A DNA stretch of 64,000 bases from Salinimicrobium sediminilitoris (lineage in GTDB: Bacteria > Bacteroidota > Bacteroidia > Flavobacteriales > Flavobacteriaceae). Location of the stretch: the NCBI RefSeq assembly GCF_020866905.1, contig NZ_JAIVCC010000017.1, forward strand, positions 173,761-237,760, written 5' to 3'. The notes below the pieces were generated by a model. The model saw nothing but the letters and a program-made list of their open reading frames with translations, made no database searches and was not told where the DNA came from. Every line of letters starts with the position of its first letter. Position 1 is the stretch's first letter. Both the position numbers and the translations under genes were made by a program. Positions 22,100-32,100 of this stretch are shown here, piece by piece.

Positions 22100-25000
22100 T
22101 TAAAATCCTAGATTAATTCCTACTGTGAAGTTGCGGGTCACAGGATATATGTTATTGTCAATTCCATTAGGTCCTACTTCAGGATCAAATCCTGAGTAAT
22201 CGGTGATGGTGAACAGGTTTTGTCCGGCGAGATAAACTTTAGCTGAACTAAAAACATTATCTCCAAATTTCTCTACAGGTAAATTATATCCAAGGTTCAC
22301 ATTTCTGAGCCTCAGGTAAGAACCATCTTCTATATAACGCGTAGAAGGACGGGTGTTGTTGTTAGGGTCACCAAACACTGCTCTTGGCATATCATTACTC
22401 GTTCCCGGACCTCTCCATCTGTCCAGTACAGCTACTGATTGGTTTGTGGTAACCGACATACTTTCAGTATAAAGCCTGTTGGCGTTGAAAATATCATTCC
22501 CATAAACTCCCTGGAAGAAGATACTCAGGTCAAAATTCTTATACCTCAAGGTGTTGTTAAGGGAAAAAGTAAAATCTGGGTTTGGATTACCAATAAAGGT
22601 ACGGTCATCATCTGTGATTCTTCCGTCGTTGTTAAGATCCTTAAACCTGATATCTCCCGGCGCTGTACTGGTCGCGGGATTCGTTCCCGGAGATTGTACT
22701 GCCGCATTATCAACTTCGGCCTGAGTCTGGAAAATTCCCTCCTGAACAAATCCGTAGAAAACATTGATTGGATATCCCGGCTGAATACGTGCCAGGTTAT
22801 AGTTAAGTCCAATTCCACCTGTAGTAAGAGGGGTATCACTGTTGATATTGATCACCTCGTTATCATTGTAGGTGAATACATAATCTGTACTCCAGCTAAA
22901 ATCCTCTCTGGCAAAGTTGTAGGTAGTCACTATGGCTTCAACACCCTGGTTTCTAATTGATCCTGCATTTATGAAAGGCACATAGATATCTGAGTACCCT
23001 GAAGTCACTGGCACCGATTGTGGTACCAACATATCTTCGGTATCCTTACGATACAGGTCGATCTTGAAATCTACAGCCCTGTCAAAAAGAGTGGCATCAA
23101 GACCAATATTGTATTGTTTCTGCGATTCCCACTGCACATTTGTATTTGGCAATGTGGTTGGAACAGCAGCAGTTACAAAATTACCATTGAAGTTATAAAC
23201 ATTGGTGTTGTAAGCAGAAGCAAAGGCGTAGTTCCCAATCTCCTGGTTTCCTGTCACCCCATACCCAAGCCTAAGTTTTAGCTCATTAATGGTATTCGAT
23301 TCTCTAAGGAAATCCTCATCTGAAATTCTCCATGCAGCCGAAGCCGAAGGGAAGGTTCCGTACTTATTACCGGCACCAAATCGAGAAGATCCGTCTCTTC
23401 TAACGGTTCCGGTTAGGTAATACTTGTCCAGGTAATCGAGCTGCACCCTGGCGAAGTATGAAAAGATCGCCCATTCTGATCCGCTTCCGTTAATCGTTGG
23501 CAATTCAATTCCGTTATTGATCTGCTGAGTAGATTCACTTGGGAAATTCTGAACAGACCCACTAAGGTATTTGAAATCATTCTCCTGGGCACTGGTTCCC
23601 ACCACCGCTGTAACAGAAGAACCATTGTCAAATTCCTTGTTGTAAGTTAAGATGTTATCCCAAAGAATGGTTACGCTTCGGTTTGATGACTCAAATAAAA
23701 ATGCGTTTGGTGAAATATCGGTATCCCAGCTATAAGCGGGGCTCCACGTTCTTTCATACCAGAAATTCGCTTCGGCTCCAAAAAGGGATTTGAAAGTAAA
23801 ATTCCTGAAAAGATCCAGTTCCCCAAATACATTCCCTTGAAGATTATAACCTGTAGTAGTTTGATCAACTATAGTCGCTTTACCTATTGGGTTTTCAACG
23901 TCTCCTGAATAGATAGGCTGACCAATGGGACCGGAAAAGTCTCCGTTTTCACGGTAGATAGGTTGGGTTGGAAGAGAAAGAATGGCTCCGTTAATGTTCA
24001 TTTCCCCCTGCTCCTTGATGTCATGGTTCACCTTCAAAGAGTTCCCGAAGCGAAGTCGATCATTAACATCTGTATCACTGTTCAACTGAAAAATATACCG
24101 GCGATAATTATTGTTGATAATCACTCCTGACTGATCAAAAAAGTTGAGGGAGGTATATACATTCGAGTCCTCATTCCCATTACTGTATGCGAGGGTCACA
24201 TTGTTTTGATGGCCTGTGGTAAAAAGGGCATCAAGCCAATCTGTCCCTGCTCCAAGAGCAATAGGATCGGCAAAAGCGGGATTTGTAGTAAATCCACCTG
24301 CGGCGAGCATCTCATTACTAAGTAGTGCAAATTGTTGCGCATTCAGAACATCGATCATGTCTGTTGGCTCCTGTATTCCGGAAAATATATCCAGGGTTAA
24401 CTGTCCAACTCCGGCTTTTCCTCTTTTAGTGGTAACGATTACAACCCCGTTAGCTCCGCGTGATCCATATATAGCAGTAGCCGATGCATCTTTTAAGATC
24501 TGCATGGAAGCCACATCCTGCATGTTAACCTGGTTGAGCCCTCCATTCAGCGGTACTCCGTCTACAACAATAAGTGGATCATTATTACCAATAGTACCAA
24601 TTCCCCGAATTCTTATCGTAGGATTGTTACCCGGTTGTCCCGAAGTGATAACCTGAACCCCGGCAGCACGTCCCTGTAAAGCTTCTCCAATGTTGGAGGC
24701 GGGTTGGGATTCAATATCATCTAAATCGATTGCGGATACAGACCCGGTAAGATCTCTCTGTCGCGATTGACCGTAACCTATAACCACCACCTCATCAAGT
24801 GCAGCTGCATCGGTATTTAATGTGACCGTCATAAAATCTGCCGCTGCTTCAATCGTTTTCGTTTCATAGCCCATATAACTTATCGTGAGCATAGAAGAAA
24901 TAGAGGGAACCTCTATTGTAAAATTTCCATCAAAATCTGTGACCACTCCATTGGTAGTCCCTGTTTCAATGATGGTTGCTCCTGGAAGCGGAAGGTCTGT

Positions 25001-25138
25001 GTCATCAAGAACCTGCCCCTGTACTTTTACCTGGGCATTAACTTCCTGGGCTGTTAACATAATACCGATAAAGAAGAAAAGCAGCATGAGGCCCTCTTTC
25101 ATTTTTTTACCAGAATTTAATAGCGTTTTGTTCTGCAT
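22100..25138 (-). CDS. susC: SusC-family TonB-dependent outer membrane transporter
   Basis: Imports oligosaccharides across the outer membrane with energy from TonB. The 1012-residue product has, in order, a signal peptide (to EVNAQ, about residue 35), a carboxypeptidase-regulatory-like domain (VKVQGQVLDDTDLPLPG onward, about 36-115), the plug with VVIGYG, IRIRGIGT and LIVVDGVPL (about 117-235), and a beta-barrel ending in phenylalanine (VGINLGF). This is the standard SusC order and length. It is the first gene of the PUL operon and starts 216 bases after the stop of the SusR-like regulator. The upstream gap shows no convincing TAnnTTTG with a spaced -33, so expression probably depends on the regulator. 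Confidence 0.96.
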   Translation of the reverse strand: MQNKTLLNSGKKMKEGLMLLFFFIGIMLTAQEVNAQVKVQGQVLDDTDLPLPGATIIETGTTNGVVTDFDGNFTIEVPSISSMLTISYMGYETKTIEAAADFMTVTLNTDAAALDEVVVIGYGQSRQRDLTGSVSAIDLDDIESQPASNIGEALQGRAAGVQVITSGQPGNNPTIRIRGIGTIGNNDPLIVVDGVPLNGGLNQVNMQDVASMQILKDASATAIYGSRGANGVVIVTTKRGKAGVGQLTLDIFSGIQEPTDMIDVLNAQQFALLSNEMLAAGGFTTNPAFADPIALGAGTDWLDALFTTGHQNNVTLAYSNGNEDSNVYTSLNFFDQSGVIINNNYRRYIFQLNSDTDVNDRLRFGNSLKVNHDIKEQGEMNINGAILSLPTQPIYRENGDFSGPIGQPIYSGDVENPIGKATIVDQTTTGYNLQGNVFGELDLFRNFTFKSLFGAEANFWYERTWSPAYSWDTDISPNAFLFESSNRSVTILWDNILTYNKEFDNGSSVTAVVGTSAQENDFKYLSGSVQNFPSESTQQINNGIELPTINGSGSEWAIFSYFARVQLDYLDKYYLTGTVRRDGSSRFGAGNKYGTFPSASAAWRISDEDFLRESNTINELKLRLGYGVTGNQEIGNYAFASAYNTNVYNFNGNFVTAAVPTTLPNTNVQWESQKQYNIGLDATLFDRAVDFKIDLYRKDTEDMLVPQSVPVTSGYSDIYVPFINAGSIRNQGVEAIVTTYNFAREDFSWSTDYVFTYNDNEVININSDTPLTTGGIGLNYNLARIQPGYPINVFYGFVQEGIFQTQAEVDNAAVQSPGTNPATSTAPGDIRFKDLNNDGRITDDDRTFIGNPNPDFTFSLNNTLRYKNFDLSIFFQGVYGNDIFNANRLYTESMSVTTNQSVAVLDRWRGPGTSNDMPRAVFGDPNNNTRPSTRYIEDGSYLRLRNVNLGYNLPVEKFGDNVFSSAKVYLAGQNLFTITDYSGFDPEVGPNGIDNNIYPVTRNFTVGINLGF

Positions 25139-25354
25139 TTATATTTTTTTTGATAAACAAACATTGCCAACCGGAAACCGGGTGGATTAATGAACACTTC
25201 AAACTTCCTAAATAAAAAGACTCCTATGACCTTTTTTAGAAAGCATATAGAAATAAAGATGGTTCAATTACGGTTAAACACCTGTAATTACAATACTTAA
25301 ACAAAAAAGTAGACGCTGTTTTATATAGAAAATATTAAAGAAATATCGACTATT

Positions 25355-27043
25355 TTATAACTTTAGGGTAGTGTTTTCGAATAATTTCTGGTCAAAATCC
25401 TTCTTATCAAGCCAGGATTTATTTCTCAATTTGGTCTTGTAGGCATAAATGGAATTCACAGAGTATCCCAGGATCTGGGCAATGATTTCATTGTGGGTGA
25501 TTCCCAACCTTATAAGCGCAAAAATCCTGAGTTCTTTATTCAAAATCTTGCCCTTTTTAATATAGATCTGTTCCTCGGGCCTCAGGAGCGAATTGAATTC
25601 TTCAATAAAATTAGGGAAGAGCTTAATAAAGGCTTCATCAAAATTACGAAGCAGTTTTTCCTTTTCCTTTTTAAGATCGTATGTACTTAATAAGTACTTT
25701 ACCTTGTCGAGTTTTCCCTCTTCGGCAGTGACCTCTACCCTGGATTTGAAGTCCCTGAATTTTTCAAAAATATCTGCATCCTGTGTGAAGAAAAATCCAA
25801 TATATTCTTCCTTAATCTTATTTGCCTCCAGGAGTAAATGATTCACCCTGTTCAATTCAAGGTTATTCAAATTTATTTTTTCATTGACGGCGGTAAGCTC
25901 ACGGTTTATGATCTTTAAATTTTCATGAGCTTCTTCAATCACCTTCCTTGCCCTTTTAAGTTTCCTAACCTGGAAAAGGATCACTACCGCGAGTGCAATT
26001 ACAAATATGAGTAGAAAACCCATAACCACATTCTGGGTAAGCAGCCGTGATCTCTGCCTTTCAATACGGTCGATTATTTGTTCTTCAATGAGAGGAAGAA
26101 TTGCTCCTACCCTGATCTTTCTTTGTTGGGCACCATAGAAGGAAGCATCTTCATTGGCCTTATGGATATAAACAGAAGCTAGCCTGGTGTTTCCTTTTTC
26201 AAACATTATTTCGGAAAGTCTTATCACGGCCAGGTTCTCCTTTGCAGAAGTTTCAATATCGGCCATTGCGGCCACTGCCAGGTGGGGTATGGCTTTTTGT
26301 TTTTCACCCATCTCCACATAGATCTCTCCCAGAATAAAACTTGTAAGTGCCAGTTCCCGGGAATTTAGCTCCCGTCCCAGTAACTTTAAAAAACCCTTTC
26401 GGGCTCGCTCAAGATTACCTTCCTTAAATTGAATATAACTCTGAAGAAAAACATTAAAAAAAGTTCCCTCGTCTGTGAGCGCAAGTGCCTTTTCTCTATA
26501 CTCTCTGGCAAGACGATTATATTTTTCTGAAAATTGCTTTAAGTTGCTGTATTCGGCCATTTCGCTATAACAGCGTCCCATTAAACCGTAATACAGGGAT
26601 CTAAGATTCTCCGGAAGTCCTTCGGGTTCTATTAGGGAAAGATATTCCAGTGCTTCCTTATACATTCCTGCTGAAACACTTATATCGGCAAGATTGATGA
26701 CAGCTGCGGCAATCAATTCATTATCCTGCAGCTTTTCTGCCAGTTCCCGGGTCCTTAAACCATAATAAAACGCCGAGTCCTGTTTAAAGACCCGGTATTC
26801 ATTCAGCAATTCCTGATTAAGATGGTGTCTAAGCCTTAGATCCTCCTGTGGTGCCGAATCCAATTGCCTGCGGAAACTGCCTATTTTTTGCCATTTTTGA
26901 GCATCATATTGAGGCGCCTTTTCAATAAAAACTTCCAGTTCCTTCAATAGAGCTTCCTCCTGTCCCCAGGTCTTTGATAAACCCGAAATAAGGAAAAGAA
27001 GTAGGAAGAAAAGAAAGCGAGGGCTTTGAATAATCTTGAACAT
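25355..27043 (-). CDS. SusR-like membrane-bound transcription regulator (TPR, TM, DUF6377/HTH)
   Basis: A 562-residue sensor-regulator that likely senses glycan fragments in the periplasm and controls the adjacent susC operon. A signal peptide (to about residue 27, KTWGQ) is followed by TPR-like helical repeats (about 85-300). A membrane segment lies at about 336-357 (VVMGFLLIFVIALAVVILF), then a coiled coil rich in E, N and L. The cytoplasmic C-terminus carries a LuxR-like helix-turn-helix: EIIAQILGYSVNSIYAYKTK. This is the layout of SusR and related DUF6377 proteins. It lies directly upstream of susC on the same strand, which supports the pairing. The exact inducer is unknown; isomaltose-type oligosaccharides are a reasonable inference. 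Confidence 0.88.
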   Translation of the reverse strand: MFKIIQSPRFLFFLLLFLISGLSKTWGQEEALLKELEVFIEKAPQYDAQKWQKIGSFRRQLDSAPQEDLRLRHHLNQELLNEYRVFKQDSAFYYGLRTRELAEKLQDNELIAAAVINLADISVSAGMYKEALEYLSLIEPEGLPENLRSLYYGLMGRCYSEMAEYSNLKQFSEKYNRLAREYREKALALTDEGTFFNVFLQSYIQFKEGNLERARKGFLKLLGRELNSRELALTSFILGEIYVEMGEKQKAIPHLAVAAMADIETSAKENLAVIRLSEIMFEKGNTRLASVYIHKANEDASFYGAQQRKIRVGAILPLIEEQIIDRIERQRSRLLTQNVVMGFLLIFVIALAVVILFQVRKLKRARKVIEEAHENLKIINRELTAVNEKINLNNLELNRVNHLLLEANKIKEEYIGFFFTQDADIFEKFRDFKSRVEVTAEEGKLDKVKYLLSTYDLKKEKEKLLRNFDEAFIKLFPNFIEEFNSLLRPEEQIYIKKGKILNKELRIFALIRLGITHNEIIAQILGYSVNSIYAYKTKLRNKSWLDKKDFDQKLFENTTLKL

Positions 27044-27224
27044 TAATTCTTTTGCAGCTTTACAATTATCAGATAATAGTCTGTGCTAATGAAGATTAAC
27101 CAGAAGTCATCTGGAGCCGCAAGATAGGCAAATTTAAATTTTTATAAATGCCCGTCAACTTCTCCCGTTCAAATTTTATCCGCTCCTCAAAAATATTCAG
27201 TTTAGTAAAGTTCTAATGCCGGTA

Positions 27225-28496
27225 TTAGAGTGCAGTGACCTCAGGTTTGGTATAGCTAAACAACTTAGGGCTAAAGCTAAGCATCACCCAGGCCCAATTT
27301 TGAGTTGCATCTTTATCTCCTCCTTTCAGGATCTCAAGAGATTCACTTCCGAACATCTGCGAATAGCCAACATTGACCTGAAGGTCCTTCCGGAATTTGT
27401 AACCGGCTGCCAGGTCTATTTCTGTTCCCAGGTAATTGTCCTGTTCATTTCCGGCAGCATCAACAATATTCGCGGAAGATGAAAACACGTGCGGCATTAC
27501 AGAAAAGTCAAATTTTGAGGTGGTATAAGAAAATTTACCATAGATATCTAATAGTCCAACAGAGTTCTGGTGGTTGCCCACATAGAAGTAATCCATATGC
27601 CCGTTAAAACCGTGATTTGTTCCAAAAAGTGGAGTGAAGGATTTAATCTCTCCCGAAGTATCATCCATATCTGTCCCCGAAAAATATTCAGCTCCCAATC
27701 CTGCTATCCAGGTTGAAGAAAGCTTATAATTTAGATTTAGACCGGTGTACCAGGCAGAAACATCACGGTTGTTTCGGCTACCGGCCTGCCCGTAAGCTCC
27801 CACATTTCCTGAAAAATCGCCGGAGACAAAGTTGTGAAAAGCACCAAAGGTTTGGATATAATCAACTTCCCTGTCCTGTAAAGCCGTATCAAATTCATAA
27901 CCTGTATTCATAAATAAAAAGCTGAATCCCACATTATTAACATCCATGTGGTACCAGGCCATTTGCAGGTTTTGATAGGAATTTACCAGGTATGGCGCCT
28001 CAATTAGAGTCTCTGCTTCGGCGTTATAAGCCGCAGCAACATCAAGCCTGTGGTTTGCAGCAGGTTTCCAGGATATAAGAGCCGCATCATGACTTTGCCC
28101 CTGCTGAGCCCAACCTACTTCTCCCAGAATTCTCTGGTTGTCGTAAGAAAGTACCTGTCTCCCCACGCGGAACAGGAAGTTTGGACTGGTTTGATACTGG
28201 CCATAAGCCTCAAAAAGGGAAAAAGTATTGTTGTCTTCCAGTCGCATAGTTGGAGAATCTCCCCAAACAGTTATACTTTGACCAGAAAATTTCACTTTCA
28301 GGGATTCATCCCCGTAACCAAGGATAAGACGGGTACGTTGAGAAGTGTGAGAAGCAGGATCTGCATTTTCCGGTAAAAGTGTTTTATAACCATTCCTGAA
28401 TTCAAACCTTGGCCGCACCTGAAGATCGGCTTCAAAGGTCTGAGCAAATAAGGTTGAAGAAAAAAGAAGAGCGAAGAGAAGGTAAATTGTTTTCAT
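27225..28496 (-). CDS. Outer membrane porin, alginate-export (AlgE-like) family
   Basis: A 423-residue beta-barrel protein. The signal peptide ends near residue 18 (TLFAQ), and the mature part alternates polar and hydrophobic residues throughout, with family-like stretches such as RVGRQVLSYDNQRILG and FEADLQVRPRFEFRNGY. The family is named for alginate export, but in Bacteroidota many members are general or anion-selective porins, and there is no alginate gene here. It lies upstream of the SusR-like gene on the same strand with a gap of 181 bases. Its own promoter (28517-28560) carries the same dyad geometry as the PFOR, KOR and nuo promoters, so it may respond to the same Crp/Fnr-type regulator rather than to glycans. 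Confidence 0.82.
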   Translation of the reverse strand: MKTIYLLFALLFSSTLFAQTFEADLQVRPRFEFRNGYKTLLPENADPASHTSQRTRLILGYGDESLKVKFSGQSITVWGDSPTMRLEDNNTFSLFEAYGQYQTSPNFLFRVGRQVLSYDNQRILGEVGWAQQGQSHDAALISWKPAANHRLDVAAAYNAEAETLIEAPYLVNSYQNLQMAWYHMDVNNVGFSFLFMNTGYEFDTALQDREVDYIQTFGAFHNFVSGDFSGNVGAYGQAGSRNNRDVSAWYTGLNLNYKLSSTWIAGLGAEYFSGTDMDDTSGEIKSFTPLFGTNHGFNGHMDYFYVGNHQNSVGLLDIYGKFSYTTSKFDFSVMPHVFSSSANIVDAAGNEQDNYLGTEIDLAAGYKFRKDLQVNVGYSQMFGSESLEILKGGDKDATQNWAWVMLSFSPKLFSYTKPEVTAL

Positions 28497-28516
28497 TTAA
28501 AAGAAGTTTTCGGGTA

Positions 28517-28560
28517 CAAAAAAACCTATTCCATGAATAAAAAAACATGATTTCTCTCAT
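28517..28560 (-). promoter_or_regulatory. Porin promoter with TGA-N6-TCA operator
   Basis: On the minus strand ATGA-GAGAAA-TCAT (28560 to 28547), one base, TTTT (28545-28542), 17 bases, then TTTTTTTG (28524-28517), which matches TAnnTTTG at five of six fixed positions. The start codon at 28496 gives a leader of roughly 16 bases. The spacing is identical to that of the other dyad promoters in this window. The operator dyad is perfect over its four-base arms. Confidence 0.6.
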
Positions 28561-28629
28561 ACTTGTTAAAATAGAAAGAACATTTCTCCAAATTGAAAGT
28601 CAATATGGAGAGGTGATATGAAAAACGAA

Positions 28630-28654
28630 AAACCCTGCCGTACAGACAGGGTTT
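28630..28654 (-). terminator. Terminator after the 125-residue gene
   Basis: AAACCCTG and CAGGGTTT (28630-28637 and 28647-28654) form a perfect stem with a nine-base loop. On the minus strand it is followed by TTTTTCGTTTTT, a good intrinsic terminator, 24 bases past the stop at 28679. Confidence 0.85.
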
Positions 28655-28678
28655 AAATTTTTAAATCTTTTCAACCTT

Positions 28679-29056
28679 TTACTGAAGCACCTTCTCCCGA
28701 CGCAGGAAAGAGTCCATTTTATCGGCAATCTCAAAACACTTGCTCACTTTTACAGTATCACTGCAAGAACGGGCGTCGGGTCTATACCCTTTGCAGGAAA
28801 AATCCTTTAGATCGATTTCCCGGAACTTTTCATCTATCGCAACACATTTTTTATACAGCGTATTAATATTTTCATTCCCCGTAAGTTCAAGGTTATTAGT
28901 CAGCAGGTATCCTATCATAAAATTTTCGATGGCGTACTGGGAGTTCTTGCAAACCAGGTAGGATACAACATCCTCCTCGGGCTTGCAAAGTTCTTCATTG
29001 GCTTCCCGAAGCTTCTTAACAGCTTCAATAAAGAGACCGGGTGCTTTGCTTTCCAT
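28679..29056 (-). CDS. Cysteine-containing helical protein, unknown function
   Basis: A 125-residue cytosolic protein that I cannot place. It is predicted almost wholly helical; the middle (YAIENFMIGYLLTNN) vaguely recalls HEPN-like four-helix folds, without the catalytic R-x4-H motif of HEPN nucleases. It has six cysteines, at LCKP, VCKN, KKCVA, FSCKG, RSCSD and SKCFE. They are not in a CxxC array, so an iron-sulfur cluster is possible but not indicated. It lies 71 bases downstream of the pyruvate:ferredoxin oxidoreductase gene on the same strand and is separated from it by a long hairpin. Some transcripts may therefore include it, and a role near redox metabolism is only a guess. Confidence 0.65.
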   Translation of the reverse strand: MESKAPGLFIEAVKKLREANEELCKPEEDVVSYLVCKNSQYAIENFMIGYLLTNNLELTGNENINTLYKKCVAIDEKFREIDLKDFSCKGYRPDARSCSDTVKVSKCFEIADKMDSFLRREKVLQ

Positions 29057-29081
29057 AATTATTCATTTAAATTGTATTAAA

Positions 29082-29116
29082 GCTTTTCCGACAGGAGTAC
29101 TACCTGCCGAAAAAGC
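29082..29116 (-). terminator. Long hairpin between nifJ and the next gene
   Basis: GCTTTTCCGACAGG (29082-29095) pairs over fourteen positions with CCTGCCGAAAAAGC (29103-29116), including two G-U type pairs on the minus strand, with a seven-base loop. On the minus strand CTTTAATAC follows, only a weak T tract, so this may be a partial terminator that lowers expression of the small gene beyond. Confidence 0.6.
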
Positions 29117-29127
29117 CATTTTCAAAG

Positions 29128-32100
29128 TTACATATCCCTGTAGAGTTCCAGTCTTTCCCACTTGCTTTCCACTTCATCCTGGGCTTGCTTTAAAAGGCTT
29201 GCACCAATTTCGGCATTCTCTTTAGCCACTCGTGTAAAGCGGGTTTCATTATACATAAACTCTTTAAGGGGAGCCTGCGGAGGTTTCGAATCAAGTTTAA
29301 AACGCTTGCCTTTGTCTTTGGAAGGATCAAACCTAAAGAGCGGCCAATAACCGGTCTCCACAGCCTTCTCCTGTTGTCTTGGTCCATGCTTAAGGTCATA
29401 TCCGTGTTCTCCACAGTGTGAGTAAGCAATAATAATTGAAGGCCCGGGATAAGCCGCAGCTTCTTCAATAGCTTTAAGAGTTTGCATATCTTTGGCACCA
29501 ATGGCCACCTGGGCGACATAGACGTTCTGGTAAGAAACTGCCTGTAGCGCCAGACTCTTCTTAGACGTTCTTTTGCCTGAAACCGCGAACTTGGCACTGG
29601 CTCCCAGTGGGGTGGCCTTAGACATTTGTCCACCGGTATTGGAATAGACTTCGGTATCCATCACCAGGATATTGATGTCTTCTCCCGATGCCAGAACATG
29701 ATCGACGCCGCCGTAGCCTATATCATAAGCCCAGCCGTCACCACCCAGAATCCAAACCGCTTTTTTGCGCAGGTATTCTGCAAGCTCATTCAGTTTAAGA
29801 GCTTCAGGAGTACCAACGGTGGAAAGAATGTTTTTCAACTCGTCAATGTCGGCGTGTTTTTGCTTTTTCTGAACCTCATTTGTTTCCGGATTATTCAGGA
29901 TAGCGTTTACAAGTTCAGAACCAATCACCGGCTCCAGTTCCTTCAAAAGGTCAACTGCTATTTCCTGCTTTTTAGTAAGCGCCAGTCTCATTCCCAGACC
30001 AAATTCTGCGTTGTCTTCGAACAGGGAGTTAGCCCATGCCGGACCTCTGCCGAACTCATTCTTCTTATAAGGCGTGGTTGGAAGGTTACCACCGTAGATA
30101 GACGAACATCCTGTGGCATTTGCGATCATAATGCTGTCGCCGTAAAGCTGGGTCAACATCTTGATATACGGAGTTTCCCCACATCCCGAACATGCGCCCG
30201 AAAATTCGAACAAAGGCTCAAGGAACTGTGATCCTTTTACATTGGTGATCTGTAGCTCTGTACGATCATAGTATGGAAGCTGGGTGAAATAATCCCAGTT
30301 CTTGTTTTCGGCTTCAGCAACATCCAGTTTACTGCGCATGTTGATCGCCTTGAAGTTATCCACTTCCTTGCTTTGTGCAGGACATACCGCCACACAAAGA
30401 TCACAACCTGTACAATCTTCAGGAGAGACCTGGAGGATGTAAGAATCAGTTCCGGAGAAAGGTCTTCCTTTAGCAGGAACAGTGGTAAGGCTTGCAGGTG
30501 CGTCGGCAAGATCTGTAGTAGGAACTACTTTTGCACGAATTGCGGCGTGCGGACAAATAGCCACACATTTGTTACACTGGGTACAAAGATCTGCTCCATC
30601 CCAAACCGGCACAAAATCGGCAATACCGCGTTTCTCATACTGAGTGGTACCCGTAGGGAAAGTGCCATCAACAGGGAATGCGCTCACGGGAAGTTCATCT
30701 CCCTGTCCCGCCAGGATCTTACCTAGCACATCTTTCACAAATGGATCGGCCTCGCCGGTCATCATTGGCTTAAGATGCTTGTTGCTGGTAATTTGCTTCG
30801 GATAATTCACTTTTTGGAGGTATTCCAAAGATTTATCAACCGCATTGAAGTTCATTTGCACGATCTTTTCTCCTTTGTGCGAGTAAGATTTTACAATAGC
30901 ATCTTTGATCTTTTGAATGGCTTCATCTTCAGGAAGAACCCCGGATATCGCAAAGAAACAGGTTTGAAGAACGGTGTTAGTTCGTTTTCCAAGCTTGGCT
31001 TCAAAAGCCACTTTTGTAGCATCTACAACATAGAATTTAAGTTCCTTCTCTACTATATCTTCCTGCATTTTCTTCGGAAGCATATCCCAAACCTCTTCAT
31101 TGGAGAAAGGAGCATTCAGAAGGAAAGTACCGCCTTTTTTTATCTTTTTCAGCAGGTCATATTTCTCAACAAAATTGAACTGGTGACAAGCAATAAAGTC
31201 GGCTGTATTGATCAGATAACTGGAGAAAATTGGCTGCGGACCAAAGCGCAGGTGGGAAACAGTTTGTGAACCTGCCTTTTTAGAGTCATAAACAAAATAA
31301 CCCTGTACATAATTATCTGTAGTCTCCCCAATGATCTTGATGGAGTTTTTATTAGCACCTACAGTACCATCAGATCCCAAACCATAGAACATACAGTTAA
31401 AGGTATTCTTCTTAGTCTTGAAAACCGGATTGTAAAGCAAGCTGCTAAAGGAAACATCGTCATTAATACCTATTGTAAAATGGTTTTTTGGCTGAGGCTT
31501 CTGTAGCTCATCAAAGATCCCTTTTACCATGGCAGGATTAAATTCTTTTGAAGAAAGCCCATAACGGCCGGCTATGATCTGCGGAATATTTCCACCTGTC
31601 TCGGCAAAAGCAGTCACTACATCCAGATAAAGCGGATCTCCGGTACTTCCGGGCTCTTTGGTCCTGTCAAGAACAGCTATCTTTTTCACTGTTTTTGGCA
31701 CCCTTGCAATAAAGTCTTTGATTGAGAAGGGCCTGTAAAGACGAACGATCAAAACTCCCACTTTTTCATCAGAATTCAGAAGCGTGTCAACGGTTTCCCT
31801 TACGGCACCTTCTCCCGATCCCATGATGACCACTACCCTTTCAGCTTCAGGATGTCCTTCGTAGTCGAAAAGATTGTACCTGCGGCCGGTGTGCATGTAA
31901 AACTCATCCATGATCTCCTGCACGATCTCCGGCACCCTTTGATAATAAAGGTTGGCAGCTTCCCGTGCCTGGAAGAAAACATCGGGGTTTTGAGAAGTAC
32001 CGCGAATTACCGGACTATCGGGATCTAAAGAGCGTTTTTTGTGCTCCATGATCTTATCTTCGGGCATCATTGCCTTAATGATCTCATCCGGAATGCCATC

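Noticed and set aside
25139-25354. Promoter or operator for susC in the gap after the regulator
   Set aside because: AATGTTTG near 25158-25165 and TACTTTTT near 25304-25311 resemble a -7 element, but neither has a proper -33 at 17 bases, so none is annotated.
29626-30231. Open frame of 201 codons on the plus strand inside nifJ
   Set aside because: It lies wholly antisense to a well-supported gene, has an amino-acid make-up unlike real proteins and no domain.
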